Below, piece after piece: positions 53,004 through 61,567 of a DNA stretch of 64,000 bases. Numbering within the stretch: position 1 is the first letter of the stretch; each line of letters opens with the position of its first letter. Below the pieces are notes generated by a model that was not told the DNA's origin, ran no database searches, and saw nothing but the letters and a program-made list of their open reading frames with translations. Both the position numbers and the translations under genes were made by a program. Origin of the DNA: Achromobacter pestifer (GTDB lineage Bacteria > Pseudomonadota > Gammaproteobacteria > Burkholderiales > Burkholderiaceae_B); contig NZ_CP053985.1 in the NCBI RefSeq assembly GCF_013267355.1, forward strand, positions 5,890,001 to 5,954,000, written 5' to 3'.

Positions 53004-54146
53004 CTAGTGAATGACGCGCGCCGCCTTGCGCGCGCGCTTGACTTCATACATGCGGGCGTCGGCCAAGCGCACGGCGGCTTCCGCGTCCAGCCCGCGTGGG
53101 TCCAGCGCCACCACGCCGACGCTGGCGCCTTCGTACGGGACGGTTTCTTCGCCAAGCTGGTAGCGCCCCACGGTGGCGGCGGTGGCGCGCTCTTCCAGGG
53201 AACGGGCCGCTTCCTCGGCATCGCCGCGCGGCGCTTGCACGCCATGCGGGCCGCTGTCGGAGGCCAGGGCCGGGCCTGGCCCGATCAGCACGAACTCATC
53301 GCCGCCGATGCGCCCCAGCATATCCGAGCCGCGCAGGGCCGCGGAGACGCGGCGCGACACTTCCTGCAGGAACACGTCGCCTTGCTGGTGGCCGTACACG
53401 TCGTTGATGCCCTTGAAGCCGTCCAGGTCGATCACGCCGACCAGCACGCTGCCGCCTTCGCGCAGGGCGCGCGCCTGCAGGCGGTCCAGCGCTTCGTAGA
53501 GCGCGCGGCGGTTGGGCAGGCCGGTCAGCGTATCGGTCAGCGCGTAAGACATGAGTTGCACGTTGGCGGCGTGCAGCTGCTCCACCAGCATTTCGCGTTC
53601 CAGGAAGCGGGCGATCACGCTGGAGAACAGCTTCAGCACCGATTCCGCCTGCGGCTCGATCCGGTGCCGCGTGGCGCTGGCGGCGCACAGGGTGCCGAAC
53701 AGCACGCCGTCGTCGGTGCGCACCGGGGCGCTCAGATAGGTCTGTATGCCCAGTTGCCGGGCCGCGTCGGAATCCGGCCAGCAGTTCGAGACATCGCTGG
53801 TGCACATGCGTCCTTCGTCCAGCGCGCGCTTGCACAGCGTGTCGTCCCAGGGCACGGACAGGCCTTCGGGTATTTGCAGTTGTCCGGCGTTGCGCGCGTA
53901 GCGGATGTGCTGGAGATCCGCCTTCAGGTCGATGGCCGTGAGATAGGTGGACTCCAGTCCGGTCACCGCGCCCAACATGTCCAGCAGCGGGCGCGTCAGC
54001 TGTTCGACGGACTTGGCCTCTGGCAGGGTGGTCGACAGTTCTGCAAGTATCGGATCCAGCACGGCGTCTCCGGGAAGCGTGGGCATATGGACGTCCGGCC
54101 CGTTGCTCCAAGGGGAGGCCGGGCCGGTGCTGTTGCCATTATGCAT
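53004..54146 (-). CDS. GAF-GGDEF diguanylate cyclase
   Basis: A 380-residue cytoplasmic protein with an N-terminal GAF sensor domain (about 40-185; DDTLCKRALDEGRMCTSDVSNCWPDSDAARQLGIQTYLSAPVR) and a C-terminal GGDEF domain (about 200-380; LTDTLTGLPNRRALYEALDRLQ). The active-site GGDEF is intact at 281-285 (RIGGDEFVLIG), and an RxxD inhibitory site (RGSD, 272-275) lies five residues earlier, so it should make cyclic di-GMP and be product-inhibited. Between GGDEF and the SVGVVALDP strand there is a longer loop than usual (SDSGPHGVQAPRGDAEEAA). The GAF cysteines could sense redox or small ligands. Confidence 0.92.
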   Translation of the reverse strand: MHNGNSTGPASPWSNGPDVHMPTLPGDAVLDPILAELSTTLPEAKSVEQLTRPLLDMLGAVTGLESTYLTAIDLKADLQHIRYARNAGQLQIPEGLSVPWDDTLCKRALDEGRMCTSDVSNCWPDSDAARQLGIQTYLSAPVRTDDGVLFGTLCAASATRHRIEPQAESVLKLFSSVIARFLEREMLVEQLHAANVQLMSYALTDTLTGLPNRRALYEALDRLQARALREGGSVLVGVIDLDGFKGINDVYGHQQGDVFLQEVSRRVSAALRGSDMLGRIGGDEFVLIGPGPALASDSGPHGVQAPRGDAEEAARSLEERATAATVGRYQLGEETVPYEGASVGVVALDPRGLDAEAAVRLADARMYEVKRARKAARVIH

Positions 54147-54290
54147 GCAAGCCGGCGAGGCGCGCGCCGCCGGCCGCGGCCCCTGCGGCCACGGTGTATT
54201 CTGGCAAGCATGCCGGGCCGCGCGTAGCGGGGCCGGCTTTGCAGATCAGAGCCGGCGGCGTCCGGCCGCCACGCATCAGGAGACACCACC

Positions 54291-55418
54291 ATGCTATTGA
54301 CCGAAGAACAGCTCAGCGTCCAGGAAATGGCGCGCCGCTTCGCGCAGGAGCGCCTGGCTCCCAATTCGGAGGCCTGGGACCGCGACCATCACTATCCGGC
54401 CGACGCCATTGCCGAAATGGCGCAGCTGGGCTTTTTCGGCATGCTGGTGCCCGAAGCTTGGGACGGCAACGACAGCGGCTATATCTCGTATGCGGTCGCG
54501 CTGGAGGAAATCGCGGCTGGCAACGGCGCCTGCTCCACCATCATGAGCGTGCACAATTCGGTTGCCTGCATGCCCATCCTGAAGTTCGGCACCGACGCGC
54601 AGAAAGAGCAGTTCCTGCGTCCGCTGGCAACGGGCGAGCATATCGGCGGATTCGCGCTGACCGAGCCGCAGGCCGGTTCGGACGCCAGCAGCCTGCACAC
54701 GCGGGCGCGGCGCGATGGCGACGGCTACATCCTGAATGGCGCCAAGCAATTCATCACGTCCGGGCGCAGCGGCCAGGTCGTGATCGTGTTCGCCGTGACC
54801 GACCCCGAGGCCGGCAAGCGCGGCATCTCGGCGTTCATCGTGCCCACCGATACGCCGGGCTACAAGGTGCTGCGGGTCGAGGACAAGCTGGGCCAGCACG
54901 CCTCGGACACCTGCCAGATCGCGTTCGAGGACATGCGTATCCCGGCCGCCTACCGGCTGGGCGCGGAGGGCGAGGGCTACAAGATCGCCCTGTCCAACCT
55001 GGAGGGCGGACGCATCGGCATCGCTTCCCAGTCCGTGGGCATGGCGCGCGCGGCCTACGAGTGCGCGCGCGACTATGCGCGCGACCGCCAGGCCTTCGGC
55101 AAACCCATCATGGAGCATCAGGCGGTCGCGTTCCGCCTGGCCGACATGGCGACGCAGATCCATGCGGCGCGCCAGATGGTGCTGCACGCGGCGGCGCTGC
55201 GCGAAGCCGGCAGGCCCGCGCTGACGGAGGCGTCCATGGCCAAGCTGTTCGCCTCCGAGATGGCCGAAAAGGTGTGTTCGTCTGCCATCCAGACCTTGGG
55301 CGGGTACGGCTATCTGAAGGATTTTCCGGTGGAACGCATTTATCGCGACGTGCGCGTGTGCCAGATCTACGAAGGCACCAGCGACATCCAGCGCCTGGTG
55401 ATCGCCCGGGCCTTGTAA
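54291..55418 (+). CDS. Acyl-CoA dehydrogenase
   Basis: A 375-residue FAD acyl-CoA dehydrogenase, which oxidises acyl-CoA to the 2,3-enoyl form and passes electrons to ETF. Domains in order: N-terminal helical (to about 120), beta ([15 protein letters not shown] ... [17 protein letters not shown], the FAD binding signature) and C-terminal helical ([23 protein letters not shown]). The catalytic base is Glu361 in [14 protein letters not shown], the position used by short- and branched-chain enzymes. AGGAG precedes ATG 54291. No ETF or enoyl-CoA hydratase is adjacent; the flanking cyclase gene is divergent. The chain-length preference is not determinable. Confidence 0.93.
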   Translation: MLLTEEQLSVQEMARRFAQERLAPNSEAWDRDHHYPADAIAEMAQLGFFGMLVPEAWDGNDSGYISYAVALEEIAAGNGACSTIMSVHNSVACMPILKFGTDAQKEQFLRPLATGEHIGGFALTEPQAGSDASSLHTRARRDGDGYILNGAKQFITSGRSGQVVIVFAVTDPEAGKRGISAFIVPTDTPGYKVLRVEDKLGQHASDTCQIAFEDMRIPAAYRLGAEGEGYKIALSNLEGGRIGIASQSVGMARAAYECARDYARDRQAFGKPIMEHQAVAFRLADMATQIHAARQMVLHAAALREAGRPALTEASMAKLFASEMAEKVCSSAIQTLGGYGYLKDFPVERIYRDVRVCQIYEGTSDIQRLVIARAL

Positions 55419-55427
55419 ACCAAAAGG

Positions 55428-55799
55428 CTAGGCCGGCTGACGCCGGCCGCGCCGCGCCCACAGCGCGTAGACGACGATGTTGCCCACGATCAGCAACGCC
55501 GCCAGCACGATCTGCGTGCCGCGGGTGATGCCTTCGGGGTAGATCAGCGCCAGCACATAGTGTTCGATGAAGCCGCCGCCATAGCCTTGCTGGCCGGCCT
55601 GCTGGCGCAGCGAAATCTCCAGCGGTGTCAGCGGGCAGATCCAGCCCATGCCTATCACCAGCGCGCCCCAGGCCAGCGCCGGCAGGTGCAGGTAGGCGAT
55701 CCAGCGCTTCCATAGCGCCAGCAGCCCGCCGAACACCACGAAGGCCACGAAGAGGCCATGCACGATGAGCACCAGGTCGGCGAGCAGTCGATAGCTCAT
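55428..55799 (-). CDS. DUF2784 membrane protein
   Basis: A 123-residue membrane protein with about four hydrophobic helices. The start MSYRLLADLVLIVHGLFVAFVVFGGLL and the middle CPLTPLEISLRQQAGQQGYGGGFIEHYVLALIYP, with its Cys, Glu and His residues, are the DUF2784 hallmarks. The function is unknown. Its stop lies 9 bp from the convergent acyl-CoA dehydrogenase stop, and the final codons include a GGCCGGC/GCCGGCC hairpin (55431-55448). Confidence 0.88.
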   Translation of the reverse strand: MSYRLLADLVLIVHGLFVAFVVFGGLLALWKRWIAYLHLPALAWGALVIGMGWICPLTPLEISLRQQAGQQGYGGGFIEHYVLALIYPEGITRGTQIVLAALLIVGNIVVYALWARRGRRQPA

Positions 55800-55812
55800 G
55801 GCCGTGTCCGCC

Positions 55813-56388
55813 TCAGGGCTTGAGGTCCCGCAGCAGCTTGGCCAGTTCAGGCGCCGTCATCAGCGACACGCCTTGCGACTTGGCGTATTGCAGCGCATTG
55901 TCGGAGACCTCGCCGAGCGCGATGTAGATGGCTTCGCGCGCGCCGCGTTTTTCGCGCGCCGCCTGCAGCTCGCGCAAGGGTTCGACGCCGACGCGGGCGG
56001 CCTTCCAGCGCTTGGCGCTGACCAGGGCGACGTGGCCGTCCTTGGTCAGCGCGAAATCGGCGCCGGGCAATTGCAGGCGTTCGACTTCGCAGCCGTCGCG
56101 GCGAAAGCCCGCTTCGACGGTCTTGGAAAAATCCGCCCAGGACATGCCGGCGGCGGCTTCGGCCACGGCCTGCACCCGCGCGCCCGAGGGCGAGCGCAAT
56201 TGCTTGTAGGCCGCCATGATGGCGATGACCGCGAACGGCACCGCGGCGAACACGCCCATCGCGGCGTACTCCAGGGGCAGCGCGGCAAAGCCCGCGGCCG
56301 ACAGCAGCACGGCCACGCCGGCGCTCATCCACCAGGGCGAGCGCAGCAGCACGGCGAAGATGGAGTTCTGGGACATCTTGAATTTCAT
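55813..56388 (-). CDS. Membrane-anchored Mrr/restriction-endonuclease-like protein
   Basis: A 191-residue protein with two N-terminal transmembrane helices (about 20-38 and 42-60) followed by a restriction-endonuclease-like domain (about 80-190). The domain runs SWADFSKTVEAGFRRDGCEVERLQLPGADFALTKDGHVALVSAKRWK. Asp111 is at the catalytic Asp place, but the usual QxK reads Ser124-Ala-Lys126, so the Gln is missing. The tail REAIYIALGEVSDNALQYAKSQGVSLMTAPELAKLL is typical of the Mrr_cat family. It may be an inactive or altered nuclease at the membrane. It is the second gene of a minus-strand run and lies 13 bp upstream of the DUF2784 gene. Confidence 0.82.
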   Translation of the reverse strand: MKFKMSQNSIFAVLLRSPWWMSAGVAVLLSAAGFAALPLEYAAMGVFAAVPFAVIAIMAAYKQLRSPSGARVQAVAEAAAGMSWADFSKTVEAGFRRDGCEVERLQLPGADFALTKDGHVALVSAKRWKAARVGVEPLRELQAAREKRGAREAIYIALGEVSDNALQYAKSQGVSLMTAPELAKLLRDLKP

Positions 56389-56421
56389 GGCGGCTCGTGG
56401 TGAGACTGGGTGGGGAGGGCG

Positions 56422-56667
56422 TCAGGCGTCCTGGCCGCCGGCGTCGGGGCCGCGCACGACGATGCGCACGTCGCCGCAGGTCACGATCTGGCCGGCGCGG
56501 ATCTTGGCCGTCTTGCGGCTTTCGACCACGCCGCCCACGCTGACATGGCCTTCGGCCACCAGCATCTTGCCCGCGCCGCCGCTGTCGCACACGCCGGTGG
56601 CCTTGAGCAGCTGGTTCACTTCAATGTAGGGGCTGCCTTCGGCCAGCGTGAATTCGATGATGGGCAT
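56422..56667 (-). CDS. S4-domain RNA-binding protein (YbcJ-like)
   Basis: An 81-residue protein consisting almost only of an S4 domain: FTLAEGSPYIEVNQLLKATGVCDSGGAGKMLVAEGHVSVGGVVESRKTAKIRAGQIV (about 5-61), followed by a short acidic tail. It closely resembles YbcJ/YaaA-type small S4 proteins, thought to bind RNA. There is no catalytic domain. It lies 33 bp after the DUF502 gene and is on the same strand as the Mrr-like gene below it. Confidence 0.9.
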   Translation of the reverse strand: MPIIEFTLAEGSPYIEVNQLLKATGVCDSGGAGKMLVAEGHVSVGGVVESRKTAKIRAGQIVTCGDVRIVVRGPDAGGQDA

Positions 56668-56700
56668 GTCGCGTCTGTTGTAGAAGTAAGAGCGGGGTGC

Positions 56701-57366
56701 TCAGGCCTGGCCGCCGCCGTTGGGGCCGCCCTGGGTTTCGGCGGGCGGCTCTTGCGCGGCGGGACGGTTGTTGTTGGTCTCGGCGCGCGCCATCCAGGCG
56801 ATCAGGGACGAGCGCATGGCTTCCTCGACCGACATCTGGATGGGCTGGACCCATTCCTGCGGCACGAACACGGTGTAGCCGCCGATCATGTAGCCCATGG
56901 GCAGGTAGACGGCCACCCGCTCGCCCTGCGTGAAGCCTTCGGGCAGGCCTTCCATGTTGCGGCGGGTGACCAGGCCGACCAGTTCCAGCTGCTGGCCCGG
57001 TATGCGCAGGACCACGACCTGCTGGGCGGTGTTCTTGGAGCTGGGCGAAAAATAGTCCGCGAAGCTTTTCAGCGACGAGTAGATGCTCTTGACCACCGGC
57101 AGGTTGGTGAACGGCATTTCCAGCAGCACCAGCACGCGCTGCACGCGTTCCTTGGACACCAGGTAGCCGATGGCCAGGATACCCAGGATGCCCAGCGCCA
57201 GGCCCATGCCCGGCACGTAGAAGCCGCCGATGAAGGGGCGCAGGAAGGTCAGCGCCACGGCTTCGGTCCAGGCCAGGAAGATGTACAGCAGGTAGATCGT
57301 CAGGGCCAGCGGCAGGACCGTGATCAGGCCGCGGAAGAAGTATTTATAGAGACGGCTCATAGACAT
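56701..57366 (-). CDS. DUF502 integral membrane protein
   Basis: A 221-residue DUF502 protein. The start is ATG 57366 (MSMSRLYKYFFRGLITVLPLALTIYLLYIF); ATG 57360 is also possible, while the frame above has no conserved content. Two helices (about 13-35 and 55-78) come first, then a conserved soluble part, PLVKSIYSSLKSFADYF-like (IYSSLKSFADYFSPSSKNTAQQVVVLRIPGQ) and VAVYLPMGYMIGGYTVFVP. The C-terminus is Gln/Gly/Pro-rich and likely disordered. The function is unknown; homologues are widespread in proteobacteria and plants. Confidence 0.9.
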   Translation of the reverse strand: MSMSRLYKYFFRGLITVLPLALTIYLLYIFLAWTEAVALTFLRPFIGGFYVPGMGLALGILGILAIGYLVSKERVQRVLVLLEMPFTNLPVVKSIYSSLKSFADYFSPSSKNTAQQVVVLRIPGQQLELVGLVTRRNMEGLPEGFTQGERVAVYLPMGYMIGGYTVFVPQEWVQPIQMSVEEAMRSSLIAWMARAETNNNRPAAQEPPAETQGGPNGGGQA

Positions 57367-57487
57367 AGGCAAGTAAATTAGGGTCGGATTACGCGGCAAA
57401 GGCACGCGCCGAAGGGCCGCCAGCATAGCAGCCGGCGCGGGCCCGGCCGGTAACAATCGGCGTGCAATCCGCCGAGGCGGCGCGCGC

Positions 57488-57955
57488 CTAGCGGTCCACG
57501 GGCAGGTACAGGGTCTCCTTGATCTCCTCCATGACCACGTAGCTGCGCGATTCGGCGGACGCGGGCAGGCGCTTGAGGATTTCGCCCAGGAGACGGCGGT
57601 ATTCGTTCATTTCAGTCAGGCGGGCCTTGACCAGGTAGTCGAAGTCGCCCGACACCAGGTGGCATTCCATGACTTCGGGCACATACAGCAGCTCTTTCTT
57701 GACCTTGTCGAAGACGTCGCCGGATTTGGCCGACAGCTTGATCTCCAGGAAGACGAGCAGGTTCTTGCCCAGCGCCGCCGGATTGACGCGCGCATGGTAA
57801 CCCGTGATGACGCCTTCGCGCTCCATGCGCTTGATGCGGTCGGAGCAGGGGGTGGCGGACAGGCTGATCCGGTCGGCCAGTTCGGTCACGGAAATGCGGC
57901 CTTCCCGCTGCAGGATGTCCAGGATTTTCAGGTCGATACGGTCTAGCTCGCGCAT
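57488..57955 (-). CDS. Lrp/AsnC-family regulator (probable controller of dadA)
   Basis: A 155-residue Lrp/AsnC protein. The HTH is RELDRIDLKILDILQREGRISVTELADRISLSATPCSDRIKRMEREGVITGYHARVN (2-58), and the RAM ligand domain follows (LVFLEIKLSAKSGDVFDKVKKELLYVPEVMECHLVSGDFDYLVKARLTEM). It is divergent from dadA with 135 bp between, containing a perfect 10-bp inverted repeat. Lrp or DadR-type regulators are known to control dadA in response to alanine, so this gene is probably the local regulator. Gene name left open. Confidence 0.92.
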   Translation of the reverse strand: MRELDRIDLKILDILQREGRISVTELADRISLSATPCSDRIKRMEREGVITGYHARVNPAALGKNLLVFLEIKLSAKSGDVFDKVKKELLYVPEVMECHLVSGDFDYLVKARLTEMNEYRRLLGEILKRLPASAESRSYVVMEEIKETLYLPVDR

Positions 57956-57993
57956 TTCACTTTTGGCGATCGAAAAACAGGAGGGGGCCGGGA

Positions 57994-58028
57994 AAAAGCA
58001 CTGCCAAAGAAAAATCTTCAGTGCTTTT
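57994..58028. promoter_or_regulatory. Candidate Lrp/AsnC operator between regulator and dadA
   Basis: AAAAGCACTG (57994-58003) and CAGTGCTTTT (58019-58028) are perfect inverted repeats of 10 bp with a 15-bp AT-rich centre, 39 bp from the regulator start and 63 bp from dadA. Symmetry, size and AT-rich middle fit Lrp-type sites. Confidence 0.65.
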
Positions 58029-58090
58029 CACTACTAAGAGGCCCATAGACTACCGAAATTCCTGAACAAAACCAATCATCGGAAAGAATC

Positions 58091-59392
58091 ATGCACGTCA
58101 TCGTCCTCGGCAGCGGCGTCATCGGTACCACCACCGCCTATTATCTGGCCCGGCTAGGCGCCAAAGTCACGGTGCTGGACCGCCAGCCCTCGGCGGCGCA
58201 GGAGACCAGCTACGCCAACGCCGGGCAGGTTTCGCCGGGTTATTCCACGCCCTGGGCCGCGCCCGGGATTCCGTTGAAGGCCATCAAATGGCTGTTCCAG
58301 AAACACGCGCCGCTGGCCATCCGCCTGGACGGCAGCCTGTTCCAGCTGAAATGGATGGCGTCCATGCTGGCCAATTGTTCGGCCGAACGCTACTCGGTGA
58401 ATAAGGAGCGCATGCTGCGCCTGTCCGAGTACAGCCGCGATTGCCTGCGCGAACTGCGGCAATCCACCGGCATCCACTACGAAGAGCGCACTCGCGGCAC
58501 GCTGCAGCTGTTCCGCACCGAGGCCCAGCTGGAAGCCGCCCGCCGCGACATCGCCGTGCTGGAAGAAGTGGGCGTGCCCTACGAACTGCTGGACCGCAGC
58601 CGCCTGGTGGCGGCCGAGCCCGCCCTGGCGCGTTCGCTGCACAAGCTGTCGGGCGGCCTGCGCCTGCCCAATGACGAGACCGGCGACTGCCAGCTGTTCA
58701 CGACGCGACTGGCCGAAATGGCCAAGGCCCTGGGCGTGGAATTCCGCTTTGGCCAGACGGTGTCGGGCCTGAATACTGCCGGCGGCCAGATCACCGGCGT
58801 GCGCGTGGGCAACGAAGTGCTGACCGCCGACCGTTATGTCGCTGCCTTCGGCAGCTACACGCGCGACTTTCTCAGCCCGTTGGGCCTGGACCTGCCGGTG
58901 TATCCGCTCAAGGGCTACTCGCTCACCATACCCATGGCCGACGAATCGGCCGCGCCGGTCTCGACCATCCTGGACGAAACCTACAAGATCGCCGTCACGC
59001 GCTTCGACCAGCGCATCCGCGTGGGCGGCATGGCCGAGATCGCGGGCTTCGACCTGCGCCTGAAGGACGCCCGCCGCAAGACGCTGGAGCTGGTCGTCAA
59101 CGATCTGTTCCCCGGCAGCGGCCACGTGGCCCAGGCGGAATTCTGGACCGGCCTGCGCCCCATGACGCCGGACGGCACGCCCGTGGTCGGCGCCACCCGC
59201 TACGGCAACCTGTACCTGAACACCGGCCACGGCACGCTGGGCTGGACCATGGCTTGCGGCTCCGGCAAGCTGGTGGCCGATCTGGTCATGGGCCAGCGCC
59301 CGGCCATCCGCACGGACGGCCTGGCCCTGTCGCGCTACGACCGCAAGGCGGCATCCAGCCAATCGCTGGTGCTGGACGGCAAGAGCGCCTGA
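58091..59392 (+). CDS. dadA: D-amino acid dehydrogenase DadA
   Basis: A 433-residue FAD enzyme that oxidises D-amino acids, mainly D-alanine, to 2-oxo acids and ammonia at the membrane, feeding electrons to the respiratory chain. The FAD site is [21 protein letters not shown] (from residue 3). The [30 protein letters not shown] segment and late [48 protein letters not shown] closely match DadA. Length agrees with the E. coli enzyme (432). Its catabolic partner alanine racemase DadX is not adjacent. The regulator at 57488-57955 is divergent. Confidence 0.95.
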   Translation: MHVIVLGSGVIGTTTAYYLARLGAKVTVLDRQPSAAQETSYANAGQVSPGYSTPWAAPGIPLKAIKWLFQKHAPLAIRLDGSLFQLKWMASMLANCSAERYSVNKERMLRLSEYSRDCLRELRQSTGIHYEERTRGTLQLFRTEAQLEAARRDIAVLEEVGVPYELLDRSRLVAAEPALARSLHKLSGGLRLPNDETGDCQLFTTRLAEMAKALGVEFRFGQTVSGLNTAGGQITGVRVGNEVLTADRYVAAFGSYTRDFLSPLGLDLPVYPLKGYSLTIPMADESAAPVSTILDETYKIAVTRFDQRIRVGGMAEIAGFDLRLKDARRKTLELVVNDLFPGSGHVAQAEFWTGLRPMTPDGTPVVGATRYGNLYLNTGHGTLGWTMACGSGKLVADLVMGQRPAIRTDGLALSRYDRKAASSQSLVLDGKSA

Positions 59393-59430
59393 TTCCTGGC
59401 TTTTCCCTGGCCTGGGCCCAACGTCAGGCT

Positions 59431-59473
59431 CACAGCGGTCCGCCCGGCGCAGCATGCCGGCCGGGCCGCTGTG
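59431..59473. terminator. Long hairpin between convergent dadA and LysR genes
   Basis: CACAGCGG (59431-59438) pairs with CCGCTGTG (59466-59473), and the stem continues inwards through GC pairs with one wobble and one mismatch to give about 18 bp. It lies 38 bp after dadA and 17 bp from the LysR stop. There is no T-run, so it is a possible bidirectional terminator. Confidence 0.4.
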
Positions 59474-59489
59474 TTCATGGGCGCTGCGT

Positions 59490-60371
59490 TCACGCCTGTG
59501 GCGCCGCCAATTGCTCCAGCATGGCCAGCACCGCCGGCTGCCGTTCGTCGTGGCGCCAGATGCCGCGCAGGTCCGACGGGGTGGACGCATGCGTCAGCGG
59601 GCGGCAGGCCAGGTTGGGCAATTGCACTTTCCCCAGCGAGGCCGGGACCAGGGACACGCCGAACTCGTGCGATACCAAGGTGGCGATCGTCAGCATGTTC
59701 CGCACCTTGTGCCGGATATGCGGCGTGAAGCCGGCCTGCAGGCAAAGCGCCAGTATCTTGTCGTAGTAGCCGGGCGAGAAATCCCGCGGAAACAGCACGA
59801 AGTCGTCGTGTTGCAACTGCTGCGCGTCGATCGCCTCGAGTCCGGCCAGGGGATGCGTTGCCGGCAGCAGGCAGACGAAGTCTTCGCGGTGCAGCACGCG
59901 CGACGCGACGCCCGCCGGCAGCACCCGGGGATGCACGATCCCGATGTCGATCTGGCCACGTTGCAGCGCGTCGATCTGCTCATAGCTGTTGAGTTCGTAC
60001 AGGACCACTTCGACTTCCGGACGCGCCACCGCATAGGCCCGGACATCGGACGCCAGCCGCGTCAGGAACGACGAACCCACGAAGCCGATATGCACGGCGC
60101 CGCTTTCGCCCTTGGCCGCGCGCCGCGCCTGTTCCTCGGCGTCGCGCGCCAGCGCCAGCAGCTTCAAGGCTTCCCGATAGATCACCTTGCCGGCCTCGGT
60201 CAGCGCCACTTCGCGGGTGGTGCGCCGCAGCAGTTCCATGCCCAGCGAGGTTTCCAGCTGGCGGATGTTGAAGCTGAGGGGCGGCTGGCTGATGGACAGG
60301 CGCTTGGCGGCCCTGCCGAAATGCAACTCCTCGGCAACGGCCACGAAGTAGCGGAGTTGACGCAGATCCAT
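59490..60371 (-). CDS. LysR-family regulator of the Bug/CoA-transferase unit
   Basis: A 293-residue LysR regulator of the BenM/CatM-like subgroup. It starts at ATG 60371 with MDLRQLRYFVAVAEELHFGRAAKRLSISQPPLSFNIRQLETSLGMELLRRTTREV; the open frame above is promoter DNA. The effector domain is HIGFVGSSFLTRLASDVRAYAVARPEVEVVLYELNSYEQIDALQRGQIDIGIVHP. It is divergent from a Bug gene and a CaiB-type CoA transferase across 195 bp with two inverted repeats, and likely activates them. Members of this subgroup sense aromatic or dicarboxylic acids. Confidence 0.9.
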   Translation of the reverse strand: MDLRQLRYFVAVAEELHFGRAAKRLSISQPPLSFNIRQLETSLGMELLRRTTREVALTEAGKVIYREALKLLALARDAEEQARRAAKGESGAVHIGFVGSSFLTRLASDVRAYAVARPEVEVVLYELNSYEQIDALQRGQIDIGIVHPRVLPAGVASRVLHREDFVCLLPATHPLAGLEAIDAQQLQHDDFVLFPRDFSPGYYDKILALCLQAGFTPHIRHKVRNMLTIATLVSHEFGVSLVPASLGKVQLPNLACRPLTHASTPSDLRGIWRHDERQPAVLAMLEQLAAPQA

Positions 60372-60398
60372 GGGGCCTCGCGGCGTGAGGGGAGGGAG

Positions 60399-60435
60399 TT
60401 GGATCGCGCGCGCAGACCGCAAAAGATTGATCCAA
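60399..60435. promoter_or_regulatory. Inverted repeat TTGGATC-N23-GATCCAA upstream of LysR gene
   Basis: Perfect 7-bp inverted repeats (60399-60405 and 60429-60435) lie 28 bases upstream of the LysR start in the divergent region. The spacing is longer than for a single LysR dimer site, so they may be halves of two sites. Confidence 0.35.
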
Positions 60436-60462
60436 CATCGGTATGAATAGCACAAAAAAATA

Positions 60463-60492
60463 TATTGGACGCGAAAAATCGCGCTGCCAATA
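60463..60492. promoter_or_regulatory. Inverted repeat TATTGG-N18-CCAATA upstream of the Bug gene
   Basis: TATTGG (60463-60468) and CCAATA (60487-60492) flank an inner GCG/CGC dyad, 75 bases upstream of the Bug start codon. It could be a LysR regulatory site next to the Bug promoter; position and symmetry are the only evidence. Confidence 0.4.
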
Positions 60493-60566
60493 ATGGGTTT
60501 CACCGCGGACACACGCGGCCATGAATCCGGGCAAAGACCCGCGATCGATCCCCCAAGGAGACTATT

Positions 60567-61535
60567 GTGCGTATCCCTAGCCTCATCGCGCTGGCCGCCA
60601 GCGCATTGCTTGCCGCCACCGCCGCCCAAGCCCAGGACTATCCCCGCATGCCCATCCGTCTCATCGTGCCGTACGCGGCGGGCGGAATGACCGACGTGGT
60701 CGCGCGCGTCATCGGCCAGAAGCTCGGAGAACGGCTGGGCCAGCCGGTGATCGTGGAAAACCGGGCGGGCGCCGCCACCATCATCGGCGCGGAGATGGTG
60801 GCCAATGCCAAGCCCGATGGCTACACCTTGCTGGCGGCAACCAACACCACGCTGACGATCAATCCCTGGCTGTACCCGAAACTGCCCTATGACGCGGTCA
60901 AGAGCTTTGCGCCGATTGCGCTGGTCGCCACCACGCCCAGCGTCATCGTCGTCAATCCGAAGGTCCCCGCGCAGACGCTGGAACAGTTCGTGCAGCTGGC
61001 CCAGGCCAAGCCGGGCGAGTTCAGCTATGCCTCGTACGGCGCCGGTTCGACGGCGCACCTGGCCGGCGAGATGCTGAGATCCAGGACAAAGGTCAATCTG
61101 CTGCACGTGCCGTACAAGGGCAGCGCGCCGGCCAAGGCGGCGGTGATGGGCGGCGAAGTCTCCGTCACGTTCGAGCCCGCGTTCACGGGCTTGCCGCAGA
61201 TCCAGGCGGGCAAGCTGACCGCGCTGGCCGTCATGAGCGACAAGCGCTCCGCGGTGTTGCCGCAGTTGTCGACCACGGCGGAACTGGGCTATCCGGACAT
61301 GAAGATGTCCGCATGGGTCGGAATCCTGGCGCCATCGGGCACGCCGCCCGCCATCGTCAAGTCGCTGAGCGGCGCGATCGAACAGATCATGGTCCAGGCG
61401 GACGTGCGGGATGCCTTGCTGCGTTCGGGAGGAGAGCCGGTGGGTTACTTCGGCGACGCCTTCAGCGCCTACATGCGCGAGGAAAGCGCGCGTTACGGGC
61501 AGGTCATCAAAGACGCCAACATCCGCATCGATTAA
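60567..61535 (+). CDS. Bug-family periplasmic binding protein
   Basis: A 322-residue Bug/TTT binding protein starting at GTG 60567, with AAGGAG 7 bases upstream. The signal peptide is IPSLIALAASALLAATAAQA, cleaved before QDYPRMPIR. Motifs are PIRLIVPYAAGGMTDVVARVIGQKLGERLG, VIVENRAGAATIIGAEMVANAKPDGYT and HVPYKGSAPAKAAVMGGEVSVTFE. The CoA-transferase gene follows 33 bp later, so the ligand is probably a carboxylic acid later activated to its CoA ester. No membrane transporter genes are near. Confidence 0.92.
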   Translation: MRIPSLIALAASALLAATAAQAQDYPRMPIRLIVPYAAGGMTDVVARVIGQKLGERLGQPVIVENRAGAATIIGAEMVANAKPDGYTLLAATNTTLTINPWLYPKLPYDAVKSFAPIALVATTPSVIVVNPKVPAQTLEQFVQLAQAKPGEFSYASYGAGSTAHLAGEMLRSRTKVNLLHVPYKGSAPAKAAVMGGEVSVTFEPAFTGLPQIQAGKLTALAVMSDKRSAVLPQLSTTAELGYPDMKMSAWVGILAPSGTPPAIVKSLSGAIEQIMVQADVRDALLRSGGEPVGYFGDAFSAYMREESARYGQVIKDANIRID

Positions 61536-61567
61536 CCGCGCCGCACCGGCATCGAGACCCCAGACAC

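Noticed and set aside
55431..55448. GGCCGGC-TGAC-GCCGGCC hairpin as a terminator
   Set aside because: It is within the last codons of the DUF2784 gene and has no T-run; GC-rich palindromes like this occur by chance here.
55813..56388. Mrr-like protein as a type IV restriction system
   Set aside because: It has transmembrane helices, a changed QxK motif and no defence neighbours; the classical Mrr is soluble and larger.
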